64,000 bases of DNA from NCBI RefSeq assembly GCF_006539185.1, contig NZ_BJMN01000050.1, positions 1 through 64,000 on the forward strand, given 5' to 3'. Of this stretch, positions 50,475 through 58,986 are shown piece after piece. Source of the DNA: Streptomyces gardneri (GTDB lineage: Bacteria; Actinomycetota; Actinomycetes; Streptomycetales; Streptomycetaceae). Under the pieces are notes generated by a model. That model had not been told where the DNA came from. It did no database searches and worked only from the letters and a program-made list of their open reading frames with translations. The position numbers and the translations under genes were made by a program. Each line of letters begins with the position of its first letter. The first letter of the stretch is position 1.

Positions 50475-51025
50475 CGGAGCAGACCCTTCAATTCGATGGT
50501 CGGCAGCGCCTTGAGCGCCGCCTCCTCCGCCTCGCGCGCCGCCTCCTCGGCGTTCACGCCGAGCTTGGAGGTCTGGATCTTCTGGTGGAGCTTGAGGATC
50601 GCGTCGAGGAGCATCTCCGGCCGCGGCGGACAGCCGGGCAGGTAGATGTCGACGGGCACGATGTGGTCGACGCCCTGCACGATCGCGTAGTTGTTGAACA
50701 TGCCGCCCGAGGAGGCGCAGACGCCCATCGAGATGACCCACTTGGGGTTGGGCATCTGGTCGTAGACCTGCCGCAGGACCGGCGCCATCTTCTGGCTGAC
50801 GCGGCCGGCGACGATCATGAGGTCGGCCTGGCGCGGTGAGCCGCGGAAGACCTCCATGCCGAAGCGGGCCAGGTCGTACCGGCCGGCGCCGGTGGTCATC
50901 ATCTCGATGGCGCAGCAGGCGAGGCCGAAGGTCGCGGGGAACACGGACGCCTTGCGCACCCAGCCCGCGGCCTGTTCGACCGTCGTCAGCAGAAAGCCGC
51001 TCGGGAGTTTCTCTTCGAGTCCCAT
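50471..51025 (-). CDS. nuoB: NADH-quinone oxidoreductase subunit B
   Basis: 184 residues. N2 cluster ligands: FGLACCAIEMM, SMGVCASSGG and LPGCPPRPE. The C-terminal acidic helix (NAEEAAREAEEAALKAL) is an actinobacterial addition. 17 nt after nuoA. Confidence 0.97.
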   Translation of the reverse strand: MGLEEKLPSGFLLTTVEQAAGWVRKASVFPATFGLACCAIEMMTTGAGRYDLARFGMEVFRGSPRQADLMIVAGRVSQKMAPVLRQVYDQMPNPKWVISMGVCASSGGMFNNYAIVQGVDHIVPVDIYLPGCPPRPEMLLDAILKLHQKIQTSKLGVNAEEAAREAEEAALKALPTIELKGLLR

Positions 51026-51042
51026 TGGTGCCCCTCAGCCCC

Positions 51043-51402
51043 TCAGTCCCATTCCAGGCCGCCGCGACGCCACACGTAGGCGTAGGCGACGAAGACGGTG
51101 AGCACGAAGAGCAGCATCTCCACGAGCCCGAAAAGCCCCAGGGCGTCGAACGTGACCGCCCAGGGGTAGAGGAAGACGATCTCGATGTCGAAGACGATGA
51201 AGAGCATCGCCGTCAGGTAGTACTTGATCGGGAAGCGGCCGCCTCCGGCGGGAGTGGGTGTCGGCTCGATGCCGCACTCGTACGCCTCAAGCTTTGCCCT
51301 GTTGTACCGCTTTGGCCCGATAAGCGTGGCCATGACCACGGAGAAGATCGCAAACCCCGCACCCAGGGCACCGAGCACGAGGACGGGCGCGTACGCATTC
51401 AC
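51043..51402 (-). CDS. nuoA: NADH-quinone oxidoreductase subunit A
   Basis: 119 residues from the GTG at 51402, with GGAGCGAGGAG upstream. Three TM helices; loop motif KLEAYECGIEPTP with its Cys, then FPIKYYLTAMLFIVFDIEI. First gene of the 14-gene operon (about 15.7 kb). The -10-like TAAGAT and the Rex-like site lie 70-105 nt upstream. Confidence 0.97.
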   Translation of the reverse strand: MNAYAPVLVLGALGAGFAIFSVVMATLIGPKRYNRAKLEAYECGIEPTPTPAGGGRFPIKYYLTAMLFIVFDIEIVFLYPWAVTFDALGLFGLVEMLLFVLTVFVAYAYVWRRGGLEWD

Positions 51403-51469
51403 GCTCCTCGCTCCTTCCAGTCGTCCTTGACCGTTGGATCGCACGACCGGACCGTGAAAGATCGCCCCC

Positions 51470-51487
51470 ATGTGAGGCAGTTCACAA
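51470..51487. promoter_or_regulatory. Rex operator upstream of nuoA
   Basis: On the minus strand TTGTGAA-CTGC-CTCACAT, against the Rex consensus TTGTGAA-N4-TTCACAA (16 of 18, counting the spacer). Rex represses respiratory genes when NADH/NAD+ is low, and the S. coelicolor nuo operon is a known Rex target. It lies just downstream of the -10-like TAAGAT, a good place for repression. Confidence 0.85.
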
Positions 51488-51502
51488 GCCCGGCTGCCCC
51501 GC

Positions 51503-51508
51503 ATCTTA
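51503..51508 (-). promoter_or_regulatory. Possible -10 element of the nuo operon
   Basis: TAAGAT on the minus strand. A start site near 51497 would put the Rex-like operator at about +10 to +27. No clear -35 hexamer. Confidence 0.45.
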
Positions 51509-51521
51509 TGCCCGCCCCTCT

Positions 51522-51535
51522 GTGATCTGCGACAC
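51522..51535. promoter_or_regulatory. Crp-type motif near the nuo promoter
   Basis: GTGATCTGCGACAC fits the reported Streptomyces Crp pattern GTG-N6-G-N-CAC. It overlaps the likely -35 region of the nuo promoter. The pattern is short, so chance matches are expected. Confidence 0.45.
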
Positions 51536-51810
51536 GGGATACAGCAACGAGTTTGTGATCTCCACCACCTGACGAAGGATCATGAAGCCGGATGAGCGGT
51601 GATCTTGTTGCGCGAAGCGCCCAGGTGATCACCAGATGTGACATCCGTACCGGAAGTCGCTGCTCGGAGGGGGTGGCGCACTATCAAGCCATGGCCCATA
51701 CAGGCAAATTGGCGATGGGATGGATCAAGGTGATAAAGGAAGCCGCCGTCGCCCGGTCGGGGGGTCCGGCGTACGGAGGTGGACGCGTGCGCCCGTTCAC
51801 GAGCGGGGAT

Positions 51811-51824
51811 GTGACCTGCGTCAC
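51811..51824. promoter_or_regulatory. Second Crp-type motif, upstream of the NlpC/P60 gene
   Basis: GTGACCTGCGTCAC is a palindrome (GTGAC / GTCAC) and also fits GTG-N6-G-N-CAC. 240 nt before the NlpC/P60 start, about 280 bp from the first motif. Confidence 0.5.
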
Positions 51825-51844
51825 GCCGCATGGGGGTCCGGGAA

Positions 51845-52063
51845 AGCGGGGCTTGGCCACAGACGTGAAGAGGTGGTAAGTGACGGGCAATTCGGACGTT
51901 TTATTGAAACCGCATGATCAAGGGCGCAATGAGCCGTGCCCGATTTGCCCGTTACGGCGTCAATAAGGGTGCCAAGGAAGCGGATTCAGCCATTCCCGGG
52001 GCAACTGTGGCGCAGCCCACGTTTCTTGAAGGGAACCGCCAAGCCCTGATAGCGGTTGTTCCC
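51845..52063 (+). promoter_or_regulatory. Long leader region of the NlpC/P60 gene, possible regulatory RNA
   Basis: About 220 bp, clearly richer in A/T than its surroundings. It could be read as an N-terminal extension from 51914, but the composition is not coding-like and a normal signal peptide starts at 52064. It ends in a hairpin, GGGAACCGC (52031-52039) pairing with GCGGTT-G-TTCCC (52052-52063) with a small bulge, whose 3' arm abuts the ATG and leaves no free Shine-Dalgarno. It could control translation. It does not match the ydaO (c-di-AMP) riboswitch consensus. Confidence 0.45.
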
Positions 52064-52996
52064 ATGTCCCACACCGCTCACATACCCAGCCACCGGAAGC
52101 CCCGCCGCAGCGCCTCGAAGCTCGCGCTCCGCGCCGGAGTTGCCGGTGGCGTCCTCGGCACCATCGCGGTGGCCGGTGCTGCCGGGCCGGCGAATGCCGA
52201 GCCGGTGACCGAGACCATCGAAATGCCCACGCTCGGATCCCTCGACACCGCGGGCCTGGCGAGTGCTGTCGCCGCCTCGGCCGAGGCGTCCCAGCAGGAG
52301 GCCCTCGACCAGAGCCTGGAGAGCCAGGAGAACGCGGCCCTGCAGAAGGCCGCGAAGGAGGCCAAGAAGGCCAAGGCCGAGGCGGACCGCAAGGCCGAGG
52401 CCGAGCGCGCCGAGAAGGCCCGCGCCGAGGCCGAGGCCAAGGCGAAGGCCGAGCAGGAGCGCCTGGAGGCCGAGGCCCGCGCCTCGCGCGACCGTGAGCG
52501 CACCCAGCTCCGGACCACCTCCACGAGCGACAACAGCTCCTCCGGCTCCAACGCCTCGGACTCCGGCTCGGGCTCCACCGGCTCCTCGGACAGCGGCTCC
52601 TCCACGGGCAGCAGCAGCAACACCGAGACGCAGGCCCCCTCAGGCACCGCCGCCGCGATCGTGGCCTTCGCGCGCGCCCAGATCGGCGACGCGTACGTCA
52701 TGGGCGGCACCGGCCCCAACTCCTGGGACTGCTCCGGCCTCGTCCAGGCCGCCTACGCCTCGGCCGGCATCGACCTGCCGCGCATCTCCGGCGACCAGTC
52801 GAGCCGCGGCACTTCCGTCTCGCTGAGCAACCTCCAGCCGGGCGACGTCCTGTACTGGGGCAGCCGCAGCGGCTCGTACCACGTCGCCATCTACGTCGGC
52901 GGCGGCAAGTACGTCGGCGCGCAGAACCCGTCCACGGGCGTCGTCGAGCGCTCGCTCGACTGGGACACCCCGTCGGGCGCCGTCCGGATCCTCTGA
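52064..52996 (+). CDS. Secreted NlpC/P60 peptidoglycan hydrolase
   Basis: 310 residues. Signal peptide about 1-45 (KLALRAGVAGGVLGTIAVAG, cut near PANAEP). A Lys/Ala/Glu coiled coil (about 75-150) and a Ser/Gly/Thr-rich linker (about 155-190) lead to the NlpC/P60 domain (about 195-310). Catalytic Cys in NSWDCSGLVQ and His in YHVAIYVG; the third polar position falls in VGAQNPSTG, where many homologs have His. These enzymes cut stem peptides of peptidoglycan at D-Glu-meso-DAP-type bonds. Divergent from nuoA. Confidence 0.92.
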   Translation: MSHTAHIPSHRKPRRSASKLALRAGVAGGVLGTIAVAGAAGPANAEPVTETIEMPTLGSLDTAGLASAVAASAEASQQEALDQSLESQENAALQKAAKEAKKAKAEADRKAEAERAEKARAEAEAKAKAEQERLEAEARASRDRERTQLRTTSTSDNSSSGSNASDSGSGSTGSSDSGSSTGSSSNTETQAPSGTAAAIVAFARAQIGDAYVMGGTGPNSWDCSGLVQAAYASAGIDLPRISGDQSSRGTSVSLSNLQPGDVLYWGSRSGSYHVAIYVGGGKYVGAQNPSTGVVERSLDWDTPSGAVRIL

Positions 52997-53021
52997 TCCG
53001 GCGCACCACTCGATCGCCAGG

Positions 53022-53060
53022 CGAAGGGCCGTCACTCCTCGGGGGAGAGACGGTCCTTCG
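53022..53060. terminator. Bidirectional hairpin between NlpC/P60 and the ABC permease
   Basis: CGAAGGGCCGTC pairs with GACGGTCCTTCG (one G-U), with a 15-nt loop, between convergent genes. Confidence 0.8.
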
Positions 53061-53076
53061 TCATGTGTGCCGCACG

Positions 53077-54321
53077 TCAGTGGCGGAGCGCCTCGGCCGG
53101 TTCGACGCGGGAGGCCCGCCAGGCCGGGTAGAGGCCGGCGACCACACCCGTCCCCAGACCGATCAGCGGCGCCGCGACGACGGCCGCGGGATGGACGACC
53201 GGGGTCCAGTCCCGGGCGAGCGCCACCCCGACCACCGTGCACACGCCCAGCGCCGTCCCGACGAGCCCGCCGACCGCGCCCAGGACCCCGGACTCCGTGA
53301 GGAACTGGACGGTGACGTGCCGCGCCCGGGCGCCCAGGGCCCGCCGCAGACCGATCTCGCCGGTCCGCTCCAGGACCGCGACCAGCGTGGTGTTGGCGAT
53401 GCCGACGGCGCCGATCACCAGACAGACCCCGGCGAGCAGCAGGAACAGCTGGTCGAGGTCGCCGGTGACGTCCGCCCGCAGCGCCCTCGGGTCCGGCGGC
53501 GGGACGGCCTTCAGATACTCCGGATGGTCCGGGCGCAGCGCGACCGCGGCCTCGTGGGCGATCTGCCGGGCGGCCCCGGTCTCCGTGGCGACCAGCATCC
53601 TCGCGTCACCCGCCCCCGGCGGCCCCCACATGCGCTCGGCGGTCGTCCGGGGCACGCTCACCGACATCAGGACGTCCGGCCTGCGCTCGACGTCGTCGAC
53701 GATGCCGGCCACCACGAACGGCTCGTCCCCGATGAACACCGCGGGCCGGGTCTCCAGGGTGGTGATGCCGAGCCGGGCGGCCACGGACGCCCCGACGACC
53801 GCCACCGGCTGGGCCTTCGCCGAGGCGAACTCGTCGTAGAGCCGGCCCTGCGCGAGGCGGGGGACGGCGGCCCGGAGCGCGCCGGGTGAGGCCGCGACCA
53901 CGTCGACCGGGACTCCGTCGGCGCCGTCGCCCACGGGCGCGGCGCGCACGGTGACGTCCGGGCCGAGCCGGACCGTCCAGTAGACCCCGGCGTCCCGGAC
54001 GCCGCCGAGCCGCCCGATCCGGGCGTCCGCGTCGGCGGGGAAGGCGGGTCCCGCGAACTCGTCCTGCTCCTGGGCGATGTCCTCGACGGTGACCTCGGTG
54101 GCGGTCAGCAGGTCGAACCGGGAGTCGATCCGGGAGGACGTGGTCGCCGTCAGGCCGAGGACCGCGACGAAGGTGCCGACGCCGAGGACCGTGCCGAGCG
54201 CGGTGAGCACGGACCGGCCGGGGCGCTGGAGCATGCCCGCGACGGCCTCGGAGAGCGCGTCGCGGGGGGTGAGGCGGGAGGGTTCGACGATCCGGCCGGC
54301 GCGCGGGCGGCGGCTTCTCAT
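53077..54321 (-). CDS. MacB/FtsX-type ABC transporter permease
   Basis: 414 residues. One N-terminal TM helix (about 33-53: SVLTALGTVLGVGTFVAVLG), an extracellular MacB-type core domain, and three C-terminal TM helices with the FtsX motif ERTGEIGLRRALGARARHV. Last gene of a four-gene operon (lipoprotein, adaptor, ATPase, permease). Mechanotransmission-type systems export peptides or act on the envelope; the substrate is not evident. Confidence 0.92.
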   Translation of the reverse strand: MRSRRPRAGRIVEPSRLTPRDALSEAVAGMLQRPGRSVLTALGTVLGVGTFVAVLGLTATTSSRIDSRFDLLTATEVTVEDIAQEQDEFAGPAFPADADARIGRLGGVRDAGVYWTVRLGPDVTVRAAPVGDGADGVPVDVVAASPGALRAAVPRLAQGRLYDEFASAKAQPVAVVGASVAARLGITTLETRPAVFIGDEPFVVAGIVDDVERRPDVLMSVSVPRTTAERMWGPPGAGDARMLVATETGAARQIAHEAAVALRPDHPEYLKAVPPPDPRALRADVTGDLDQLFLLLAGVCLVIGAVGIANTTLVAVLERTGEIGLRRALGARARHVTVQFLTESGVLGAVGGLVGTALGVCTVVGVALARDWTPVVHPAAVVAAPLIGLGTGVVAGLYPAWRASRVEPAEALRH

Positions 54322-55037
54322 GCGGGGTTCCGTTCCGCGCGGGGTGCGGTGTCCCGGGGGTGTTCGGCGAGCAGGCCGTCGCGGATCGTGACCGTACGGC
54401 CGGCGCGGGCGGCGACCTCGCGGTCGTGGGTGATGACGACGACCGTCATGCCGGAGGCGTGGAGTTCACCGAGAAGGGCGAGGACCGTCTCCGCGTTGCC
54501 GGAGTCGAGGTTTCCCGTCGGCTCGTCGCAGAGCAGCAGCGAGGGGCGGCCCGCCAGCGCGCGGGCGATGGCGACGCGCTGGCGCTCGCCGCCCGAGAGG
54601 CGGCCCGGGAGCGCGTCGACGCGGTGGGCGAGGCCGACGCGTGCCAGCGCCTCCCTGGCCCTGCTGCGGCGCTCGGCGCGGGGCACGGCCGAATACACCA
54701 TCGAGAGCATGACGTTCTCCGTGGCGCTGCGGTGCGGCATGAGGTGGAACGCCTGGAAGACGAAGCCGATGCGCCGGCCTCGCAGGGCGGTGCGGTCGCC
54801 GTCGGAGAGGGCGGCCGTGTCGATGCCGTCGAGGAGGTAGGTGCCCTCGGTGGGTGCGTCGAGGAGGCCGGCCACGTTCAGGAACGTGGACTTGCCGGAG
54901 CCGGAGGGGCCGACGACGGCGACGAACTCGCCGTGCCTGACCGTGAGTTCGCAGGGGCACAGGGCCCGGACGGGGGGCGGGCCCGGGTAGGTGAGGCCGA
55001 CCCGGCGGAACTCCATGACGGGGGCGGGTGGGGTCAC
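54318..55037 (-). CDS. MacB-type ABC transporter ATP-binding protein
   Basis: 239 residues from a GTG at 55037 overlapping the adaptor stop (GTGA). Walker A GPSGSGKST, Q-loop FVFQAFHLMPH, signature LSGGERQRVAIARAL, Walker B LLLCDEPTGNLD and H-loop VITHD. Belongs to the LolD/MacB group. ATGA overlap with the permease. Confidence 0.95.
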   Translation of the reverse strand: MTPPAPVMEFRRVGLTYPGPPPVRALCPCELTVRHGEFVAVVGPSGSGKSTFLNVAGLLDAPTEGTYLLDGIDTAALSDGDRTALRGRRIGFVFQAFHLMPHRSATENVMLSMVYSAVPRAERRSRAREALARVGLAHRVDALPGRLSGGERQRVAIARALAGRPSLLLCDEPTGNLDSGNAETVLALLGELHASGMTVVVITHDREVAARAGRTVTIRDGLLAEHPRDTAPRAERNPA

Positions 55038-56602
55038 TCCTGCCCCCGGCCGCCCTGGGCGGCGCCGGTGGCGGCCACCCCCGTCACGACCTCGGCGCCC
55101 GCCGCCAGGGCGCCCGCCGCGAGCGGTACGACCTCGACGTAGCCGTCCCCGAGGGTGCCGGTCCGCACCTCGACGGGGTTCCGGCGCCCGCTCGCGTCGA
55201 CGACGGTGACCAGGGTCCGGCCGTCCGCGCCCGCCGACACGGCGGTGACGGGGACGACGAGGGCCTCGCCGTCGGTGGAGGCGGCCTCGATCGTCAGCCG
55301 TACGTCCTGGCCGGCGAGGGCGGGCGGGATCTCCGCGTCGGGCACCGCGGTGAAGAGGAAGCCGGTGGGGCCCTTCGCGGGGGCGCCGCCTTCCTGGTCC
55401 GCTCCCCCGTCGCCGCCGCTCGGCGCGGTACGGACGGAGCTCGGCGCGGAGGCGACGGTCCCGACCTCCGCCGTGAGTTCGACGCCGGTCACCTCGTCGA
55501 CGACACGGACCTTCTGGCCGGGCCTGACCATGCCCTTCTGGTGGTCCTGGAGATGGCCCTGGGCGAGGAGACGGCCGGAGGACAGGGTCAGCAGGGTGCC
55601 GGACACCGGGGAGCCGGGGCGCACGGCGGTGGACGCGACCCGGGCGGGGAAGCGGTCCACGAAGACGACCTCGCCGGCCGGGACCATGGGTCCGGCGGCG
55701 GCCCATGCCTTGTCCAGGGCGGTGCGGGCGGTGGCGAGGTCGGCGAGGGCCCGGTCGCGGGCCTTGCGCAGCGCCTTCGCCTGGGCCTTGGCCTGGGCCC
55801 TCGTCTGCGCCGCCGTCCGGGCCTTGTCGTCGGGGTCCGCGCCGTCCGCGCCGCCCCGGCCGTCCGCGCTGTTCTGCCCGTCCTGCCCGTCCTGGCTTGC
55901 CTGGTCGTCCTGGCTTGCCTGGCTGTCCGCGAGGGCGTCCCGCGCGTCCTCGGCGGCGCGTTCGGCGGCTGTCACGGCGGCCGCGGCACCGTCGACGGAC
56001 GCGCCGTCGTCGTCCTGGGCGGGCCGGGGGTCGTAGCCGACGGAGGCGTAGAACTCCGTCACGGCGACCTTGGTCCCGGCACCGAAGACGCCCTGCTCGT
56101 CGCCGCCCCGGCCGTGCCCGAGCGCGGCGAGCGCGGCCTGGAGCTGGGCGACGTCGTCGCCGGTCGCGCCCGGCTTGAGGTCGCGGTAGACGGGCAGGCG
56201 CCCCTTCAGTACGAGGACGGGGCGGCCGGAGATCTCCAGGAGGACCTGCCCGGGGCGCACCGCGGCGCCGAGGGCGACCGGCGTCTTGGTGACGACGGGC
56301 GTGGCGCCCTCGCCGCCGGCGACGACGGGCGCGACCTGGACGGTCTGCCCGGCGACGACGGTGCCGCGCAGGACGACCGTCTCGCGCAGGACGCGGCGCT
56401 CGACGGGGGCGGTGAGGACGTCGGGCGGGGGCGCCTCGGCGTCCGCGGCGACCTGCGCCGGGGACTTGATCACCGTACCGGCGAAGACTCCGGCGACGGT
56501 GAGCACGACGGCACCGACGACGAGGGCGCCGATCCACAGGTGCCCGCGGCGGGCACGGGGTTCGTGGGAGGTCTCGGGTTCCGGCCCGGCGGGCTCAGCC
56601 AC
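55034..56602 (-). CDS. Membrane-anchored efflux adaptor with inserted peptidoglycan-binding domain
   Basis: 522 residues from a GTG at 56602, inside the end of the lipoprotein gene. One TM anchor (about 22-45: LWIGALVVGAVVLTVAG). A HlyD/MacA-like beta-barrel and lipoyl-like part flank a PG_binding_1 segment (GATGDDVAQLQAALAALGHG) and a long Gln/Ala/Asp-rich coiled coil (about 190-290) with repeated SQDDQASQDGQD-like units. The C-terminal region (VVPVTAVSAGADGRTLVTVV) is adaptor-like. In Gram-positives such proteins bridge the ABC permease to the cell wall. Confidence 0.88.
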   Translation of the reverse strand: MAEPAGPEPETSHEPRARRGHLWIGALVVGAVVLTVAGVFAGTVIKSPAQVAADAEAPPPDVLTAPVERRVLRETVVLRGTVVAGQTVQVAPVVAGGEGATPVVTKTPVALGAAVRPGQVLLEISGRPVLVLKGRLPVYRDLKPGATGDDVAQLQAALAALGHGRGGDEQGVFGAGTKVAVTEFYASVGYDPRPAQDDDGASVDGAAAAVTAAERAAEDARDALADSQASQDDQASQDGQDGQNSADGRGGADGADPDDKARTAAQTRAQAKAQAKALRKARDRALADLATARTALDKAWAAAGPMVPAGEVVFVDRFPARVASTAVRPGSPVSGTLLTLSSGRLLAQGHLQDHQKGMVRPGQKVRVVDEVTGVELTAEVGTVASAPSSVRTAPSGGDGGADQEGGAPAKGPTGFLFTAVPDAEIPPALAGQDVRLTIEAASTDGEALVVPVTAVSAGADGRTLVTVVDASGRRNPVEVRTGTLGDGYVEVVPLAAGALAAGAEVVTGVAATGAAQGGRGQE

Positions 56603-57080
56603 CGTCGACCGCGCCGCCCTGGCCCTCCTGGTCCCCTGCGGCCGCCGGGCGGCACTTGCGGAGGATCTCGGGGAGCCCGGCGTCGTACTTCAGCGCCTCG
56701 CTCTCCGGCAGCCGGCCGGTCTTCGGGTCCGGGTCGGGGTAGTCGGGGTATCCATTGCGCCGGACGCACTCGGACAGCGCCTTGTCCTGCTTCATCTGCT
56801 CCTGGTCCACCGGCAGTTCGGCGGGCATGAGGCTCCGGCACGCCTTGTCGGCGTCGCGCTGCGCCTTCTCGCTGTTGGCGTCCTTGTCGACCCGCCTGGC
56901 GCCGCCCTCCGTCTCCGTGAGCTTCAGTCCCTGCTCGGCGAGGCAGTCGTAGAACGGGACGAAGGCGGCTTCCGCCGGGGCCGTCGGGACGGGGCGGGAG
57001 GCGGCGGGTTCGGCGTCGCCCCCGCACCCGGTGAGCGCGAGAGCGGCGAGGAGCAAAGGGACGGTCAGCGGGCGTCTCAT
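56595..57080 (-). CDS. Lipoprotein linked to a MacAB-like operon
   Basis: 161 residues, ATG at 57080 with AAGGA upstream. Lipobox LALTGCGG. The mature part has two Cys-centred motifs, YDCLAEQGLKL and SECVRRNGYPDYPDPDPKTG. The same C-x4-G-aromatic/aliphatic pattern appears twice in the lipoprotein at 58030-58986. 8-nt overlap with the adaptor. Probably assists the export system at the cell surface. Confidence 0.8.
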   Translation of the reverse strand: MRRPLTVPLLLAALALTGCGGDAEPAASRPVPTAPAEAAFVPFYDCLAEQGLKLTETEGGARRVDKDANSEKAQRDADKACRSLMPAELPVDQEQMKQDKALSECVRRNGYPDYPDPDPKTGRLPESEALKYDAGLPEILRKCRPAAAGDQEGQGGAVDGG

Positions 57081-57548
57081 CGATGCACGTCCTTATCCGG
57101 GGGTCCCGTTGTCCGGGACTTCCCGATACGGGGGCGGCGCTCGGAGCCGGCGGCGCGGTGCGCCTCCACGACTCGGCGCGGAAGGGGCCGAGCCATTCGT
57201 ACGGCTGCTCGACCTCGGCCACTCTAACTACTCGCTCACCATCACGTCACGCCCACAACTCCCCTACAAAACAAGACGTTTACCCACGCGCACAGCAGAC
57301 GCGAAGACATGCGGAAGACCGGGCTCCCGTCGACCTGACGAACTAAGCGGATTCACCCCATCACCTTTTCCACGAGGGATGCCGCAGGTCGACGGCGCGA
57401 ATCGCCTTTGCCGAACAACAGGTCGAGCCGAATTCAAGACGCGGGGGCCGGCTCTGGTGTCTACTTCACGGTCGGCTCCTGCACGACCTCACACCGTCAC
57501 CACCCGTCGCACAGTTCTCGCACTTCTTCGATACGGAAAGGCAAGGAC
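57081..57548. other. Intergenic promoter region between divergent lipoprotein and I36-like genes
   Basis: 468 bp without a credible gene; open frames here have the wrong codon composition and no family match. The middle (about 57230-57320) is AT-richer (CTACAAAACAAGACG and surroundings), fitting divergent promoters, but no hexamer pair could be called firmly. Confidence 0.5.
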
Positions 57549-57962
57549 ATGAAGAACACCGCTCTCCGACGCGCCCTCACCGCCGTCGCCGCCCTCGGCA
57601 CCCTCGGAACGGGCGTGCTGGCGACCGCCGGCCCCGCCGCGGCCGTGACCAGGGACGGCTATCTGGACATCCGCGAGTTCGGCCTGTTCTACAACTCCGC
57701 CCTCGGGGGCTCGTTCATCGACCTGTACATGGCGGACGGCGACCTCGCCAACGACCGGTTCATCAGCCCCGGACCCGGCCAGGGCTATGCCGTGGGCAAC
57801 AACGCCGCCTCGTACTTCAACAAGGACAAGGTCACCTGGTACGTCTACACCGGAGCCGGCGCGGGCGGCGTCGAGGGCTGGATACCCGCGAACTACTTCG
57901 GGACCTTCTCCACGACCTTCAAGAACCAGGTCTCCTCGGTCTACCACTTCAAGGCCCGCTGA
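57549..57962 (+). CDS. Small secreted peptidase-inhibitor I36-like protein
   Basis: 137 residues; AAAGGCAAGGAC before the ATG. Signal peptide about 1-31 (ending AGPAAAVTR). The mature part has a beta/gamma-crystallin-like layout: GLFYNSALGGSFIDL, GYAVGNNAASYFNKDKVTWYV. The fold matches family I36 (Streptomyces metalloproteinase inhibitor type) but this protein has no cysteines, unlike the classical inhibitor. Target unknown. Confidence 0.78.
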   Translation: MKNTALRRALTAVAALGTLGTGVLATAGPAAAVTRDGYLDIREFGLFYNSALGGSFIDLYMADGDLANDRFISPGPGQGYAVGNNAASYFNKDKVTWYVYTGAGAGGVEGWIPANYFGTFSTTFKNQVSSVYHFKAR

Positions 57963-58029
57963 CCTCGGCCCCTGCCGCCCCCTGCCCCCCGCCGCCCCGC
58001 CCCGCCGCCTCGCCCTCCCGGAGCCCTTC

Positions 58030-58986
58030 ATGCGTCGCCGACCCGCGCTCATCGCCACCGCTCTCCTGATGGGCACGGGGCTGCTCACCGCCTGCTCGCC
58101 GGGTGCGCCGGAGGTGTCCGTCGGGGCCGGGCCGGTGTCCGACCCGGCCAAGGTGTCCGCCGCGCAGCTGGTGTATCCGCTGGATCCGTACAAGACGACG
58201 GACGAGCAGATCCGCGGTCTGGAGAAGGCGCAGGACCTGCTGACGGCGGACTGCATGAAGCGGTTCGGGTTCACGTACCGGCCGGCGGTCCGGCCCGCGC
58301 CCCGGGGAAAGAGCGCGTCGTCGCGGTACGGGGTCACGGACGCGGCGGCGGTGGGGCGGTACGGGTACGTCAAGCCCGGTGTCTCCGCCGGGCCCGACAA
58401 GCCGGCCGAGGAGGCGCTTCCTCCCGCCGAGCAGCTGGCCCTGAGCGGACCGCCGCTCAAGGCCAAGCCCGGGGGCGGGCTCGTCCTCCCTCCGCGCACC
58501 CTGGAGGAGTCGCGGAGGACCGACAGCGGGCGGACGGTCAACGGGCAGAAGGTGCCGGTCGGCGGCTGCGGCCGGGAGGGGCACCTTCGGCTCTACGCGG
58601 AGAAGAAGGACCCGGTGGACCTGCTCTATGTCTTCGGGATGGAGTCCGAGGCGTTCTCCCGGGCCCGGCAGTCGCCGAAGGTGGCCGGGGCCGTGAAGGC
58701 CTGGTCGGCGTGCATGGCGGAGAAGGGGTACCGCGTCACGGACCCCGTCTCCCCGCAGCAGGCCCTCGGGCTGAGGTCCGAGGCCGAGTTCGGCGGCGCC
58801 CCGGCGATCGCCGCCGCGAAGCAGGACGTGGCCTGCAAGAAGCGGACGGACCTGGTCGCGCTCTGGTACGCCGCCGAGGTCGGGTTCCAGAACGCGCTCA
58901 TGGACGAGCATGCCGAGACCCTGAAGCAGGTCAAGGTCGAGCTGGACGAGCGGATCAGGAAGGCCGCTTCGGTCAACGGGGGGTGA
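58030..58986 (+). CDS. Secreted lipoprotein with twin C-x4-G motifs
   Basis: 318 residues; ATG at 58030. Lipobox LLTACSPG. Mature motifs TADCMKRFGFTY and WSACMAEKGYRV echo the lipoprotein at 56595-57080; further Cys residues are in PVGGCGREG and DVACKKRTD. C-terminal helix LKQVKVELDERIRKAASV. No recognised enzyme motif. It lies 67 nt after the I36-like gene on the same strand; co-transcription possible. Confidence 0.75.
   Translation: MRRRPALIATALLMGTGLLTACSPGAPEVSVGAGPVSDPAKVSAAQLVYPLDPYKTTDEQIRGLEKAQDLLTADCMKRFGFTYRPAVRPAPRGKSASSRYGVTDAAAVGRYGYVKPGVSAGPDKPAEEALPPAEQLALSGPPLKAKPGGGLVLPPRTLEESRRTDSGRTVNGQKVPVGGCGREGHLRLYAEKKDPVDLLYVFGMESEAFSRARQSPKVAGAVKAWSACMAEKGYRVTDPVSPQQALGLRSEAEFGGAPAIAAAKQDVACKKRTDLVALWYAAEVGFQNALMDEHAETLKQVKVELDERIRKAASVNGG

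Noticed and set aside
51845..52063. ydaO-type c-di-AMP riboswitch upstream of the NlpC/P60 gene
   Set aside because: The conserved GGGGUGAAUC and CCCGUCAGCUAACC blocks are absent; kept only as an uncharacterised leader.
51914..52063. N-terminal extension of the NlpC/P60 protein from an upstream ATG
   Set aside because: The added about 50 residues would precede a normal signal peptide and have non-coding composition.
57083..57346. Small 87-codon frame upstream of the I36-like gene
   Set aside because: Random composition, no ribosome site, and lies in a divergent promoter region.
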